64,000 nucleotides of DNA from Woeseiaceae bacterium (GTDB lineage Bacteria > Pseudomonadota > Gammaproteobacteria > Steroidobacterales > Woeseiaceae): the NCBI GenBank assembly GCA_024640365.1, contig JAHEFE010000005.1, positions 1 through 64,000 of the forward strand, given 5' to 3'. The first letter of the stretch is position 1, and the number at the start of each line of letters is the position of its first letter. Shown one piece after another: positions 42,341-51,173 of this stretch. The notes under the pieces are model-generated. The model saw nothing but the letters and a program-made list of their open reading frames with translations, ran no database searches and was not told the DNA's origin. Both the position numbers and the translations under genes were made by a program.

Positions 42341-44245
42341 ATGAACGAAGCAAATTTTTTTTCCAACGACACGCTGATAGAAATCCTCGACTCAACCACC
42401 GAAGCGGTCGTGTTGATTGATAAAGAGGGTCGGATCCGGCATTTGAATCATCAGGCCGAGCTTCTTTTTGAATACACTCGCGAGGAACTGCGCGGGCAGT
42501 TAGTTGAAATTTTGCTGCCTGAATCGATGCGTGAGCAGCATGTTGCAAAGCGAGATGGGTTTTTACAGATACCACGGGCAAGGCCGTTGGTTTCAGGATT
42601 GCTTTTGTCCGGACGCCGCAAGAGCGGCCAGGTATTTGAAGCGGAGATTGCTCTGACTCCGCTTAGAAGCACCGGGGAAGATTTGATATCAGCTTCGGTA
42701 CGGGATATCAGTACAAAGTCGACTTCAGAGCCGTTCTTTCGCAATTTGCTGGAGACCGCACCGGACGCAATGATCATTATTGACCGCGGGGGCAGGATTT
42801 GTGTCGTTAATGAACAGACGGAGAAAATGTTTGGCTACAGTCGCGACCAGCTACTAGGGTATACGATCGAAATGTTGTTGCCAGATCGCTTGCGCAAGGG
42901 GCATGTGTTGCATCGCGATGGCTACATTCAGACACCTGCTGTAAGACCCATGGGTATTGGCACGGAATTGTTGGGTCGTCGCAATGACGGCACGGAATTT
43001 CCGGTGGAAATCAGTTTGAGTCCGGTGGAGTCCGGAACCGATACTTTTGTGTCTAGCGTGATTCGAGACGTAACCGAGCGTCGCCAGATGGAACAGGAAA
43101 TTCGCGATGCACATGCGGAAGCCGAGCGTGCGAATAAAGCCAATACAGCTTTCTTGGCCGCGGCCAGTCACGATCTGAGACAGCCCGTGCAGGCTTTACA
43201 TCTCCTGAATGGCGCTTTGAAGCGCACGGTCAAAGATCCACGGGCTCTGCAGATGATTGAGAGCCAGGACCACTCATTGGATGGGATGACTAATCTTCTT
43301 AACTCATTACTCGACATAAGTCGTCTGGATGCCGGGGCAGTGCGGCCAGAGTTGGAAGATTTTTCTATGAAGCGAATGATTGACCGTTTGTCGGCAGAAT
43401 TTTCTCGCCAGGCGAGTCAGAAAGGATTGCAGTTCGAGGTAGAACCATCAAATATTATTGTGCGTACGGATCCCAATTTGTTGGGCGAGATAATGCAAAA
43501 CTTCGTTTCCAATGCGATTCGCTATACCGATAAAGGTAAAGTGCAGATGAAGTGCACTGTAGAAGGCAGTAGGCTTTGTCTGGCGGTAAGTGATACCGGC
43601 ATAGGTATTGAGCCGGAGCAGTTTGAGGCTATCTTTAAAGAATTTCATCAATGCAAGACGCCGGGTTCGAACAAAGAGGGCTTCGGTCTCGGGCTTGCAA
43701 TTGTGAGACGACTTGCCGATTTGCTCGGGCACGAGCTGGCCGTTGCTTCAACACCGGGCGAGGGTTCCTGTTTCTCGCTCTACTTGCCAATAGTTAATGC
43801 CCATGCATCGGATAGTCATGCGCAAACGGACAGTAGTCACCGCCAGTATGAAAAAGCGTCTGGGACCATCATTCTGATTGAGGATGATTTTGCAGTGGCC
43901 GATGCATGGGGAATGTTGCTCGAGGCAGAGGGTTACGAGGTAGCGACGGCGCAATCGGCTCTTGAAGTTGACGCAGTACTTGAACACTTCGAGAATTCCC
44001 CGGACCTCATTATTTCTGACTACCACCTGCTTCACGGCACAACTGGTGTTCAGGCCGTAAGCAGAATTCGGAAAAAGACGGGTAAGGATATACCGGCATT
44101 TATCGTTACCGGCGATACTTCAAAAGTTATTGATGAGGCTCGCAAACTGACCAACATAGCCATCATGTGTAAACCGGTCAGTATTGATCAGTTGCTGGAA
44201 ATGGCTCGGAAAGCACTGACTTCCGGGCTGATGGACGAAAAGTAG
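42341..44245 (+). CDS. PAS-PAS hybrid histidine kinase with C-terminal receiver domain
   Basis: Cytoplasmic sensor kinase of 634 residues with no membrane helices. PAS1 spans about 10-120 and PAS2 about 132-245; each has a conserved His at the FixL heme position by my reading (His67 in MREQHVAKR, His188 in LRKGHVLHR). HisKA follows with His277 in ASHDLRQPVQAL; the ATPase has N-box FVSNAIRYTDKG, DTGIGI and GFGLGLAIVRRL. A receiver domain at 503-634 has acidic pair EDD and Asp560 in ISDYHLLHG. It is divergent from ccoN and near a FixJ-type regulator, so an oxygen or redox sensor for the oxidase is likely. Heme binding is unproven. Confidence 0.9.
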   Translation: MNEANFFSNDTLIEILDSTTEAVVLIDKEGRIRHLNHQAELLFEYTREELRGQLVEILLPESMREQHVAKRDGFLQIPRARPLVSGLLLSGRRKSGQVFEAEIALTPLRSTGEDLISASVRDISTKSTSEPFFRNLLETAPDAMIIIDRGGRICVVNEQTEKMFGYSRDQLLGYTIEMLLPDRLRKGHVLHRDGYIQTPAVRPMGIGTELLGRRNDGTEFPVEISLSPVESGTDTFVSSVIRDVTERRQMEQEIRDAHAEAERANKANTAFLAAASHDLRQPVQALHLLNGALKRTVKDPRALQMIESQDHSLDGMTNLLNSLLDISRLDAGAVRPELEDFSMKRMIDRLSAEFSRQASQKGLQFEVEPSNIIVRTDPNLLGEIMQNFVSNAIRYTDKGKVQMKCTVEGSRLCLAVSDTGIGIEPEQFEAIFKEFHQCKTPGSNKEGFGLGLAIVRRLADLLGHELAVASTPGEGSCFSLYLPIVNAHASDSHAQTDSSHRQYEKASGTIILIEDDFAVADAWGMLLEAEGYEVATAQSALEVDAVLEHFENSPDLIISDYHLLHGTTGVQAVSRIRKKTGKDIPAFIVTGDTSKVIDEARKLTNIAIMCKPVSIDQLLEMARKALTSGLMDEK

Positions 44246-44255
44246 GGACTCGGTA

Positions 44256-44645
44256 TTATTGCAAATAGACCCACCAGCTTGCCGCTGATTTGGTTATTGC
44301 GGCGCCAGCGATAAAGAGAAACGCAGCTAAAGCGCCGGCAAATGCTGAGGAGCGAACGGCGCTGCCTAGGTTTGTGCGCATGGTAATAGCTGCGAGGGCA
44401 ATATAGATCACGAGTGCGACAAGCTTGGCTATCAGCCAGCTGTTTTCCAGCACCGCCAGGTGCAATGTGTAGATCAAAGCAATCCCGGAAAGCAGCAAAA
44501 TAGTATCTACGACGTGCGGCAATATGCGGACAATTTTGCGCTGCAAAAGTGCGGAGTTAGATTGCATCCAGTGTCGGCGCAGAATGAGCCCGCCAACGCT
44601 CAGTAGGATCGCGGCCACGTGTAATGTTTTTAGTGTCAGGTACAA
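44256..44645 (-). CDS. SirB2 family membrane protein
   Basis: Four-helix membrane protein of 129 residues. It starts at TTG (44645) with GGAG about 7 bases upstream and reads YLTLKTLHVAAILLSVGGLI then RHWMQ, the SirB family motif of a helix with a His followed by LRRHWM. The second part is HVVDTILLLSGIALIYTLH and ENSWLIAKLVALVIYIALAA. The family was linked to virulence gene control in Salmonella, but its biochemical role is unclear. It converges on the kinase gene with 10 bases between stops. Confidence 0.8.
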   Translation of the reverse strand: MYLTLKTLHVAAILLSVGGLILRRHWMQSNSALLQRKIVRILPHVVDTILLLSGIALIYTLHLAVLENSWLIAKLVALVIYIALAAITMRTNLGSAVRSSAFAGALAAFLFIAGAAITKSAASWWVYLQ

Positions 44646-44762
44646 AGCTGGACTCCGCTGGTCTTGGAAGGCGAGCCACGAATTTCGCAGAGTTGTTTGG
44701 GCAAGTCCAGCCCTTTGAGTAATGCTGGGTCGGGCTGATACGGTAGATGACCTGCCGAAGCC

Positions 44763-44811
44763 TAAGCTTTGCAGCTCTCCGCTAATAATGGAGAGCTGCT
44801 GACAAAGCTTA
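44763..44811. other. Imperfect hairpin overlapping the hemN stop
   Basis: CAGCTCTCC (44772-44780) pairs with GGAGAGCTG around a loop, extended outward by AAGCTTTG / CAAAGCTT with a CTGA bulge, so the total arm is about 17 bp and includes the hemN stop codon. No T-run follows on the minus strand. Confidence 0.5.
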
Positions 44812-46197
44812 GATGGTTTGTGAGTAACGCTCGTTTAGTGCTTCGTCTCGACTGTAATAATCGAAAACTCGTGCCACTGTACGTAATAAAAGGCGCCCGC
44901 TTGCGGTAATTTCAATTCGCCCTTTCTGCATTGTGATCAAGTTATCCTCAACCAGCGGTGGTAACTGCTCAAGCTCGTAGGCGAAGTAGTCTTCAAAGTT
45001 GATTGCAAAATTCTGTGTGAAGTAATCGAAGTCGATATAACCAAAGCACATCAATTGCTGAATGACAGCTGCCCGCAGCCGGTCGTCATCATTCAGTTCA
45101 AGTCCCCGCTGGATAGGAAGTTTGCCTGACTCAACCATTTCCGCATATGCCGCAGTAGACACAACATTCTGCGAGAAGCTGTCGCCGACATGGCTGATGG
45201 AACTGATTCCTAGACCAATCAAATCGCAGCTGCGATGGGTTGAGTATCCCTGGAAGTTGCGCTGTAATTCACCTGTGCGCTGGGCGACCGCAAGTTCGTC
45301 ATTGGGTAGAGCGAAATGGTCCATGCCGATGTATTCGTAACTGGCATCAATTAACTTGCTGATCGAGCTGTTGAGTATGTCCAGTTTGACGTCAGGGCTT
45401 GGGATCTCGCTTGATTTAATCATGCGTTGACCCTTGAACCGCTGTGGCAAGTGAGCGTAGTTATAGACCGCGATACGATCCGGCAGTATTTCAATGACTT
45501 TGTCGAGCGTACGCGTGAAGCTCTCGACAGATTGGCCAGGCAGTCCGTAGATCAAGTCATAAGAGATCGATTTGAAGCCTGCTGCTCGAGCGCGCTCGGT
45601 TAGTTCAACTACAGATTCGACGGACTGCAGGCGGTTGACGGCTTTTTGCACATTGGGGTCAAAGTCCTGAATACCCATGCTCAAGCGGTTGAAGCCGAGT
45701 TCGGCCAGTACGTCGATTGAGTCAGGGCTGACGGTACGCGGATCAATCTCAATCGAAAATTCACGATCATCTGTGTCGAGAAAGTCGAAGTTATCCGCGA
45801 GCTTCTTCATTACGTTACGCAATTGCTCTTCGGACAAGTAGGTCGGTGTGCCACCCCCAAAATGGAGCTGTTCTACCACACGAGTTTTATCAAATAGTGC
45901 CGCTTGCAGGTCAATTTCCTGGTACAGGTTGTCCAGATAATCACAAACTCGACTCTGGTTGCGAGTGACGATCTTGGTGCACCCACAGTAATAGCAAAGC
46001 GTCTGGCAGAAAGGAATGTGCACATATATAGACAGTGGTTTGGGTACCGCTAATTTGTTGCTTATGTCTGCAAACCGCCGATGATCGTCGGCCTTGAAAT
46101 TGTCGGTAAATTGTAATGCGGTTGGGTAAGAGGTGTAACGCGGCCCGGTGCCGCCATAGCGGGTGATCAGATCCAGATCAAAAAATACGTCAGGCAT
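44809..46197 (-). CDS. hemN: Oxygen-independent coproporphyrinogen III oxidase
   Basis: Radical-SAM enzyme that makes protoporphyrinogen IX without oxygen. I start at the ATG at 46197, which gives PDVFFDLDLITRYGGTGPRY, aligned to other HemN, with 462 residues; the frame open to 46260 adds 21 residues with no family support. The 4Fe-4S motif is FCQTLCYYCGC (Cys64, 68, 71, 73). GGGTPTYLSEEQ and STHRSCDLIGLGISSIS are family blocks. Located in the micro-oxic block together with the cbb3 cluster, which needs heme under low oxygen. Ends in a hairpin. Confidence 0.95.
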   Translation of the reverse strand: MPDVFFDLDLITRYGGTGPRYTSYPTALQFTDNFKADDHRRFADISNKLAVPKPLSIYVHIPFCQTLCYYCGCTKIVTRNQSRVCDYLDNLYQEIDLQAALFDKTRVVEQLHFGGGTPTYLSEEQLRNVMKKLADNFDFLDTDDREFSIEIDPRTVSPDSIDVLAELGFNRLSMGIQDFDPNVQKAVNRLQSVESVVELTERARAAGFKSISYDLIYGLPGQSVESFTRTLDKVIEILPDRIAVYNYAHLPQRFKGQRMIKSSEIPSPDVKLDILNSSISKLIDASYEYIGMDHFALPNDELAVAQRTGELQRNFQGYSTHRSCDLIGLGISSISHVGDSFSQNVVSTAAYAEMVESGKLPIQRGLELNDDDRLRAAVIQQLMCFGYIDFDYFTQNFAINFEDYFAYELEQLPPLVEDNLITMQKGRIEITASGRLLLRTVARVFDYYSRDEALNERYSQTI

Positions 46198-46564
46198 TGT
46201 AGTACTCGCCAAGTAATAAGGTTTCAGGTCAGACGGAAGTTTGCCACAGTATTCCGTCACATGTTCATTTGCCAGAAGGCGTCAATTTGAGATCTGTTGA
46301 AGCATCTGCGGCGTACCGCCGTTCTATGGGGGTATCATCAAATAAAGCGCCACAACTGGCGATTGTGGGTTGCCGCGTAAAGTCTAGGTGATGTTACCTA
46401 CAGTGCAGGTACAGTCCGTCGTGGAGCGCTACAGGGACACCTGGTGACGAGTTTCCTATTGCTGCCAGACAGGCGGGGGAGCGAATTCAGCGTATTCGCT
46501 AAAACGGCCTTGCAAGGGGGCGGCGACCTTTGTCTTTCTGGTCCCTGAAGTGCCCGATATGGGG
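46198..46564. other. Unexplained gap between hemN and the universal stress gene
   Basis: 367 bases of higher GC than its surroundings with no convincing gene. It contains AGCGAAT-N7-ATTCGCT at 46480-46500 and TACCT-N7-AGGTA near 46395-46411. A 70-codon minus frame at 46398-46610 has no domain. It could hold an untranslated leader, a small RNA or promoter sequence; I cannot decide. Confidence 0.4.
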
Positions 46565-47527
46565 TCAGTCCGCCTCTTCTGCGGCCAGTTCCACAGGCGT
46601 ATGAAACCAATCTGGTTTGACAATCAACAAGTCACAAGGAAGTTGCTCGAGCGTTCTTTCCGCTGTCGCGCCTATAAACAGCCTTTTCCAACGGTTTCGG
46701 GCGACAGCCCCCATTACAACAACCGATGCAGCCAGTTTGTTGGCTAATGCCGGTAGTTCTTCGTGTGCGACCCCGGAAATCAGGTGTGCCTGTTCTTCAG
46801 GTATCCGATGAAATCCGGTGAGCTCTTTGAATCGCTTGCTATGTTGCTCCCGTATCTGTTCCTCGATTTCGTCGAATGGCAGAGAAACCGGGATGTAGGC
46901 GTTGGCCGTGGCTGTTGCGAGCGCAACTCGCGGATCATATGAATGGAATGCGTGTACCTTGCCGTTCGCTTTCTCGGCCAGGCACTTGCTGACCACGAGG
47001 ATCTCGTCATCCAGCGCTGCGGGCTTGTCGTTTTGATTCATCGGATCGATGGCAGCGATAAATACTGGATCTGCGACGAGGTCGGCCGGTTTTACGAGCC
47101 AAAGCGGGACGAGACAGGTGCGAATCAGATTCCAGTCAGTATTGGATAGTAACGCTCGAGTCAGGCCAGAGTGGTGATGCGTATCTTTCAGTACGATATC
47201 GGATCGACTGCGCGCGGCCTGGCGTACGATACCTTCGTAGAGTGGATGGTCCCAGACGGCCGTTGTTTTTACGTTCAGGCCATTCTTGCGTAACGGCTCG
47301 GCAAGCTCTTCCAGTCTGCTCTTGTTGCCTTCGATAACGTCGTTGCGTGCCTTATCAAGCGATGGCGAGTCAAAAAAACGATCGCCACTTAGGTATTCGT
47401 TGTAACAGCAAATAAATAGTTCAAGCTCCGCACCGGTCGATTTTGCAAGCCACGCGGCCCGCCGCAGCGCCGGCTGTTGTTCGACAGTCGGGTCGATCAC
47501 GCACAATAATCTCTTTAAGTCCTGCAT
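46565..47527 (-). CDS. Tandem universal stress protein (UspE-like)
   Basis: Cytosolic stress protein of 320 residues made of two Usp domains. The first begins RLLCVIDPTVEQQPALRRAAWLAKS; the second begins FIAAIDPMNQNDKPAALDDEIL. The C-terminal ATP-loop-like region is GAVARNRWKRLFIGATAERTL then LPCDLLIVKP. ATG start, no strong ribosome site. Upstream on the opposite strand lies the DksA-like gene. Usp proteins rise in oxygen or nutrient stress, which fits the neighbourhood, but this is general knowledge. Confidence 0.88.
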   Translation of the reverse strand: MQDLKRLLCVIDPTVEQQPALRRAAWLAKSTGAELELFICCYNEYLSGDRFFDSPSLDKARNDVIEGNKSRLEELAEPLRKNGLNVKTTAVWDHPLYEGIVRQAARSRSDIVLKDTHHHSGLTRALLSNTDWNLIRTCLVPLWLVKPADLVADPVFIAAIDPMNQNDKPAALDDEILVVSKCLAEKANGKVHAFHSYDPRVALATATANAYIPVSLPFDEIEEQIREQHSKRFKELTGFHRIPEEQAHLISGVAHEELPALANKLAASVVVMGAVARNRWKRLFIGATAERTLEQLPCDLLIVKPDWFHTPVELAAEEAD

Positions 47528-47839
47528 CTAAATTATCCGCAACGCCAAGTTATGGGTAAGACTCACATACGAGTACTTACCAGCACATTAAGGGGTGGTT
47601 GGGATTTGGACTATACGGCGAGTTGCCTAGCCGCTCTCGGAATCTACTTATCCGCAATGGTTGACCGGACCGGGCTCCACAAGCTATCAGTTGCAGCAGG
47701 TTTGGCTGTCGCTATGTGTCTATTTTATGGGCAAAAACCGTAAATAATGGGGAATACGGTAGGTGCATCTACTGATATCACGCGATCTTCTAAAACTGTG
47801 TAATGAGGGACAACAATAACTAGGAAAGTACCGTCTGCA
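47528..47839. other. Divergent region between the UspE-like and DksA-like genes
   Basis: 312 bases, promoters for both genes expected. TAGGTGCATCTACTGA at 47760-47775 shares 10 of 16 positions with the palindrome upstream of ccoN. A 63-codon plus frame at 47552-47743 shows no domain and no ribosome site, and I reject it. Confidence 0.4.
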
Positions 47840-48214
47840 ATGACCCAATCCGTTGAAAAGACACCAGCGTGGCTTCCCGAGCTGCGAGCTGAGCTTATTG
47901 CCAAGAAAGAAGAGCTCACCCAGCGACTGGAGAAAATCAACGCAAATTTGCGCCGTGGCTACGATGCAGACTCGAAGGAGCGAGCAAAAGAGTTCGAGGA
48001 TCGCGAGGTGGTTGATGCACTTGGCAATGAAGCGCGCCTGGAAATACAAAAAATCAATGAAGGCTTGCAGCGGATGACATCAGGAGACTTTGGTTCGTGT
48101 TCTGAATGCGGCGGGAAGATCGAGAAGAAACGATTGTTCGCTTATCCGTATGCGCTCGAATGCATAGACTGCGCCAAAGACGAAGAGCGTCGCGCCGCTC
48201 ACAAGCACGAGTAG
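47840..48214 (+). CDS. TraR/DksA family zinc-finger protein
   Basis: Small regulator of 124 residues that may bind RNA polymerase's secondary channel. N-terminal coiled-coil ELRAELIAKKEELTQRLEKI to about 75, then zinc finger CSECGGKIEKKRLFAYPYAL...CIDC with Cys87, Cys90, Cys108 and Cys111. Canonical DksA has about 150 residues with an acidic DD tip (D-x-x-D); the acidic tip here, around YDADSKERAKEFEDREVVDA, is less clear, so it may be a DksA2-like or TraR-like paralogue. ATG at 47840 with AGGAAAG upstream. Convergent with the FixJ-type regulator gene. Confidence 0.87.
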   Translation: MTQSVEKTPAWLPELRAELIAKKEELTQRLEKINANLRRGYDADSKERAKEFEDREVVDALGNEARLEIQKINEGLQRMTSGDFGSCSECGGKIEKKRLFAYPYALECIDCAKDEERRAAHKHE

Positions 48215-48242
48215 TCATTTGTCAGCTATCGACTTTAGTCCG

Positions 48243-48854
48243 CTATTGGCAGGCTAGAAACATGCGGACCAGGTCCGCTAACGATGACGCTTCCATTTTT
48301 TCCATGACCCGTGCCCTGTGAATTTCAACGGTACGTTGGCTGACGCCAAGTTCGTACGCGATTACCTTATTGGGCTTTCCGGTTACGACCAAATTCATGA
48401 CTTCATGTTCGCGGTTGGTCAGGGTCTTTAATCGAACGGTAATGGCAGATTTCTCATCCAGCTCAGCACGGGTGTGTTGGTCGCTCTTTAGCGCTTCACT
48501 GATACGGTCGAGGAGTTCTTGGTCACGGAATGGTTTCTGAATGAAGTCGACCGCACCTTTTTGCATTGCCTCAACCGCCATGGGCACATCGCCATGACCA
48601 GTGATGAAAATGATCGGCAGCGTGCTACCGCGTTCTAGTAGTTTTTCCTGCAACTCGAGGCCACCAAGGCCAGGCATTCTAATATCGAGGACCAGACAGC
48701 CAGCTTTGTCGAGGGTGAACAGTTCCAGGAATTGATCAGCAGAATGGAATATTTCATAAGGCAGCCCCACGGATTCCATGAGAGCCTGCATGGCATAGCG
48801 AATAGCTTGGTCATCATCGACAATAAAAACGGTGGGTGTGGTCGGTTCGCTCAT
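48243..48854 (-). CDS. FixJ-type LuxR-family response regulator
   Basis: Two-domain transcription factor of 203 residues. The receiver has the acidic pocket VDDD near 12-15, phospho-Asp57 in LVLDIRMPGLGG, Thr in TGHGDVPMAV and Lys in FIQKPFRDQ, all FixJ-like. The LuxR helix-turn-helix is LTNREHEVMNLVVTGKPNKV then IAYELGVSQRTVEIHRARVM. No kinase gene adjoins it; the only kinase nearby is the PAS-PAS hybrid at 42341, so it may be a partner via phosphorelay or directly. Likely targets include the ccoN region. ATG start. Confidence 0.92.
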   Translation of the reverse strand: MSEPTTPTVFIVDDDQAIRYAMQALMESVGLPYEIFHSADQFLELFTLDKAGCLVLDIRMPGLGGLELQEKLLERGSTLPIIFITGHGDVPMAVEAMQKGAVDFIQKPFRDQELLDRISEALKSDQHTRAELDEKSAITVRLKTLTNREHEVMNLVVTGKPNKVIAYELGVSQRTVEIHRARVMEKMEASSLADLVRMFLACQ

Positions 48855-49125
48855 AATTTAAAATCTATTTCCTGACTGTCTGTTGCTTGAAAAAAGGCAG
48901 CTTGCGCACGACCTGAGTCCTCGAAATGCCGACACTTCCTTGAAAATTATATATAAACTGGATTTTACTCGCTGAATCGAGCCTATATTTACCATGTATA
49001 CAAGTTGCTGTGTAGTGCAGGGCCCTATATATCCGCTCGAGGTTAAGCGGTGGCTCCCAGGTATTTATGTTCACTTGGGTACGAGTGTCTGGTTAGTTTA
49101 CGTCGCTAGAGTCATAACAGTGTAA

Positions 49126-50226
49126 CTAATCGAGGCGTTTTCGGAATCGCAGTATGGCTGCAGTCATCATGGCTGCCGTAAATGCCAGCAAAATAATTAA
49201 TTCATGACCCATGTCGGCTATGCCAGCTTCGCGCAACATGATGCCTCGGATCAGTCGAATAAAGTGGGTGATAGGCAATACCTCGCCAATATATCGAGCA
49301 ATTGCTGGCATACCGTCGAACGGGAACATGAATCCTGAAAGCAGAATCGACGGCAACATGACGAAGATGGACAATTGCATAGCCTGAAACTGGGTTTTTA
49401 CAGCTGTTGATATGAACAGACCCAGGGCCAGGTTGGCCGCTATAAAGGTGAGGGAGACGAGGTATAGATCTTCAAGGCTGCCACGCAGCGGCACATCAAA
49501 AACAAGTTTGCCCAGCAAAATTATGAGGGATACCTGGATCAGACCAATTGCGATATAGGGTATTACTTTACCAACCATGAGCTCGGTTGTGCTGACCGGC
49601 GTGTTTATCAAGAGCTCGAGATTGCCTCGCTCGCGCTCGCGGGCAATCGCGACAGCGGTAAAAAGAGTGAGCGTCATCGTCAAGATCACACCAATCAAAC
49701 CGGGCACGATATTTACAGCGGATCGTCGTTCAGGGTTGTAATAAGTACGAATTTCAAATGCTCCAACCTGCGGCGCCCGCGCTCCTTGTACATCAAATGA
49801 AATCGGCATGTTACCGAGTTGTCTGGCAATTCCGAGGATCGTTGGATCGCTACCATCTACCAATAGTTGTGCAGGACTGCGATTACCATCTGCTACGCGT
49901 CGATCAAAATCAGGCGGCAAAAATACAGCGACCGAGATTGTGCCATCTCGCAACAGCTCATCGAGATCTGCGGCGGCGGCAACTCGATGTTCAAAATTGA
50001 GTACTTGCGTTGAGCTCAGATCAGCGATGAACTGCCGTGACAAGTGTGTATTGGCCTGGTCGGTATAAGCGGCGGTGAGATTTCTGACATCCGTGTTGAT
50101 CGCATAGCCAAACAGGATCAGCTCCAGTAATGGGATGCCCACGATCATGCCAAAAGTAAGCTTGTCCCTCCGGAGCTGGGTGAACTCTTTGAGAATGACT
50201 GCAAAAAGGCGTGGAAGTACTTTCAC
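49126..50226 (-). CDS. ABC-2 type transporter permease
   Basis: Inner-membrane export permease of 366 residues. N-terminal helix FGMIVGIPLLELILFGYAIN, a large periplasmic domain (about 45-170), then five C-terminal helices with VPGLIGVILTMTLTLFTAVAIARERERGNLELLI, the conserved ERERG coupling region. GTG start overlapping the ATPase stop by GTGA. Last gene of the TetR-fusion-protein-ATPase-permease operon. This arrangement (YhhJ/YhiI-like) fits efflux of small hydrophobic compounds or drugs; substrate unknown. Confidence 0.93.
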   Translation of the reverse strand: MKVLPRLFAVILKEFTQLRRDKLTFGMIVGIPLLELILFGYAINTDVRNLTAAYTDQANTHLSRQFIADLSSTQVLNFEHRVAAAADLDELLRDGTISVAVFLPPDFDRRVADGNRSPAQLLVDGSDPTILGIARQLGNMPISFDVQGARAPQVGAFEIRTYYNPERRSAVNIVPGLIGVILTMTLTLFTAVAIARERERGNLELLINTPVSTTELMVGKVIPYIAIGLIQVSLIILLGKLVFDVPLRGSLEDLYLVSLTFIAANLALGLFISTAVKTQFQAMQLSIFVMLPSILLSGFMFPFDGMPAIARYIGEVLPITHFIRLIRGIMLREAGIADMGHELIILLAFTAAMMTAAILRFRKRLD

Positions 50227-51173
50227 TGCGTTGCTCGCTGTGGTGGTTTTTGCGTAACGGCGACAAATACATCCTCGAGATTAGGCTTAACCAGCCGCAC
50301 CGGAGCTGTAATCTCGGCATTCTTCAAAGTTTTGGAAATTTGCGCTTCAGGATCCTGGATCGATTCGGAGATAAGTACTCGAAGTCGCATACCAAGCTGC
50401 GTGATGCTGAAAATTCCTTGTAGAGTGGCGAGTACCTGTTGCGTTCGATAGGGGTCTTCCGCAGCTACCTCAACAACACTCATGTGAATATTGTCCTGTA
50501 ACTCTTGCGGCGATCCGTCCGCTACTTTTTTGCCATGGTCGAGAATTGCCAGGCGATGACACCTCTCGGCCTCATCCATGTAGTGGGTGGATACGAGTAT
50601 CGTGGTTCCTTGCTCAGCCAGTTCAAACAGCTTGCCCCAAAAATCGCGGCGGCTCTTGGGGTCAACGGCACTGGTCGGCTCGTCCAGTAATAGCAGTTTT
50701 GGCTTGTGCAGAGTTGCGGCGGCTAATGCGAGGCGCTGGCGCTGCCCACCACTCATCGTCCCTGCAAACTGATTGGCAACCTCTTCAAGATCATAGAGCG
50801 CAAACAGTTCTTTGATACGTTGTTTACGTTCGGCTCTGCGCAAGGAGTATATCCCGCCGACAAATTCGAGGTTTTCCCGGACCGTCATATCTTCATAAAG
50901 AGAAAACTTCTGGGTCATGTATCCAATATCGGGCTTTAATAGCTCCGCTTGGCGCGGAACCTCCAGCCCCATAACGTTTACGCTACCTTCCGATGGAGTG
51001 AGCAGGCCGCACAGCATGCGTATGGTCGTGGATTTTCCGGAACCATTTGGACCAAGAAAGCCGTAAATCATGGATCGCGGTACATCGAGATCCAGTTGGT
51101 CGACGGCAACAAGGTCGCCAAAGCGACGGGTCAGACCGCGCGCCCGAATAGCGATTTTTTCACTTTCAATCAT
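50223..51173 (-). CDS. ABC transporter ATP-binding protein
   Basis: ATPase of 316 residues in the ABC-2 exporter set. Walker A GPNGSGKST (about 40-48), signature MSGGQRQRLALAAATLH, Walker B LLLLDEPTSAVDP, switch His in VSTHYMDEAERC. A C-terminal extension (about 230-316) with VVEVAAEDPYRTQQVL and LVKPNLEDVFVAVT is typical of the YhhJ-type ATPase. Overlaps the fusion-protein stop by ATGA and the permease start by GTGA, so the three are translationally coupled. Confidence 0.95.
   Translation of the reverse strand: MIESEKIAIRARGLTRRFGDLVAVDQLDLDVPRSMIYGFLGPNGSGKSTTIRMLCGLLTPSEGSVNVMGLEVPRQAELLKPDIGYMTQKFSLYEDMTVRENLEFVGGIYSLRRAERKQRIKELFALYDLEEVANQFAGTMSGGQRQRLALAAATLHKPKLLLLDEPTSAVDPKSRRDFWGKLFELAEQGTTILVSTHYMDEAERCHRLAILDHGKKVADGSPQELQDNIHMSVVEVAAEDPYRTQQVLATLQGIFSITQLGMRLRVLISESIQDPEAQISKTLKNAEITAPVRLVKPNLEDVFVAVTQKPPQRATQ

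Noticed and set aside
46198-46260. N-terminal extension of HemN
   Set aside because: Adds 21 residues not seen in the family; ATG at 46197 fits.
47552-47743. 63-codon plus-strand frame between the Usp and DksA-like genes
   Set aside because: No ribosome site or domain; contains likely promoter sequence.
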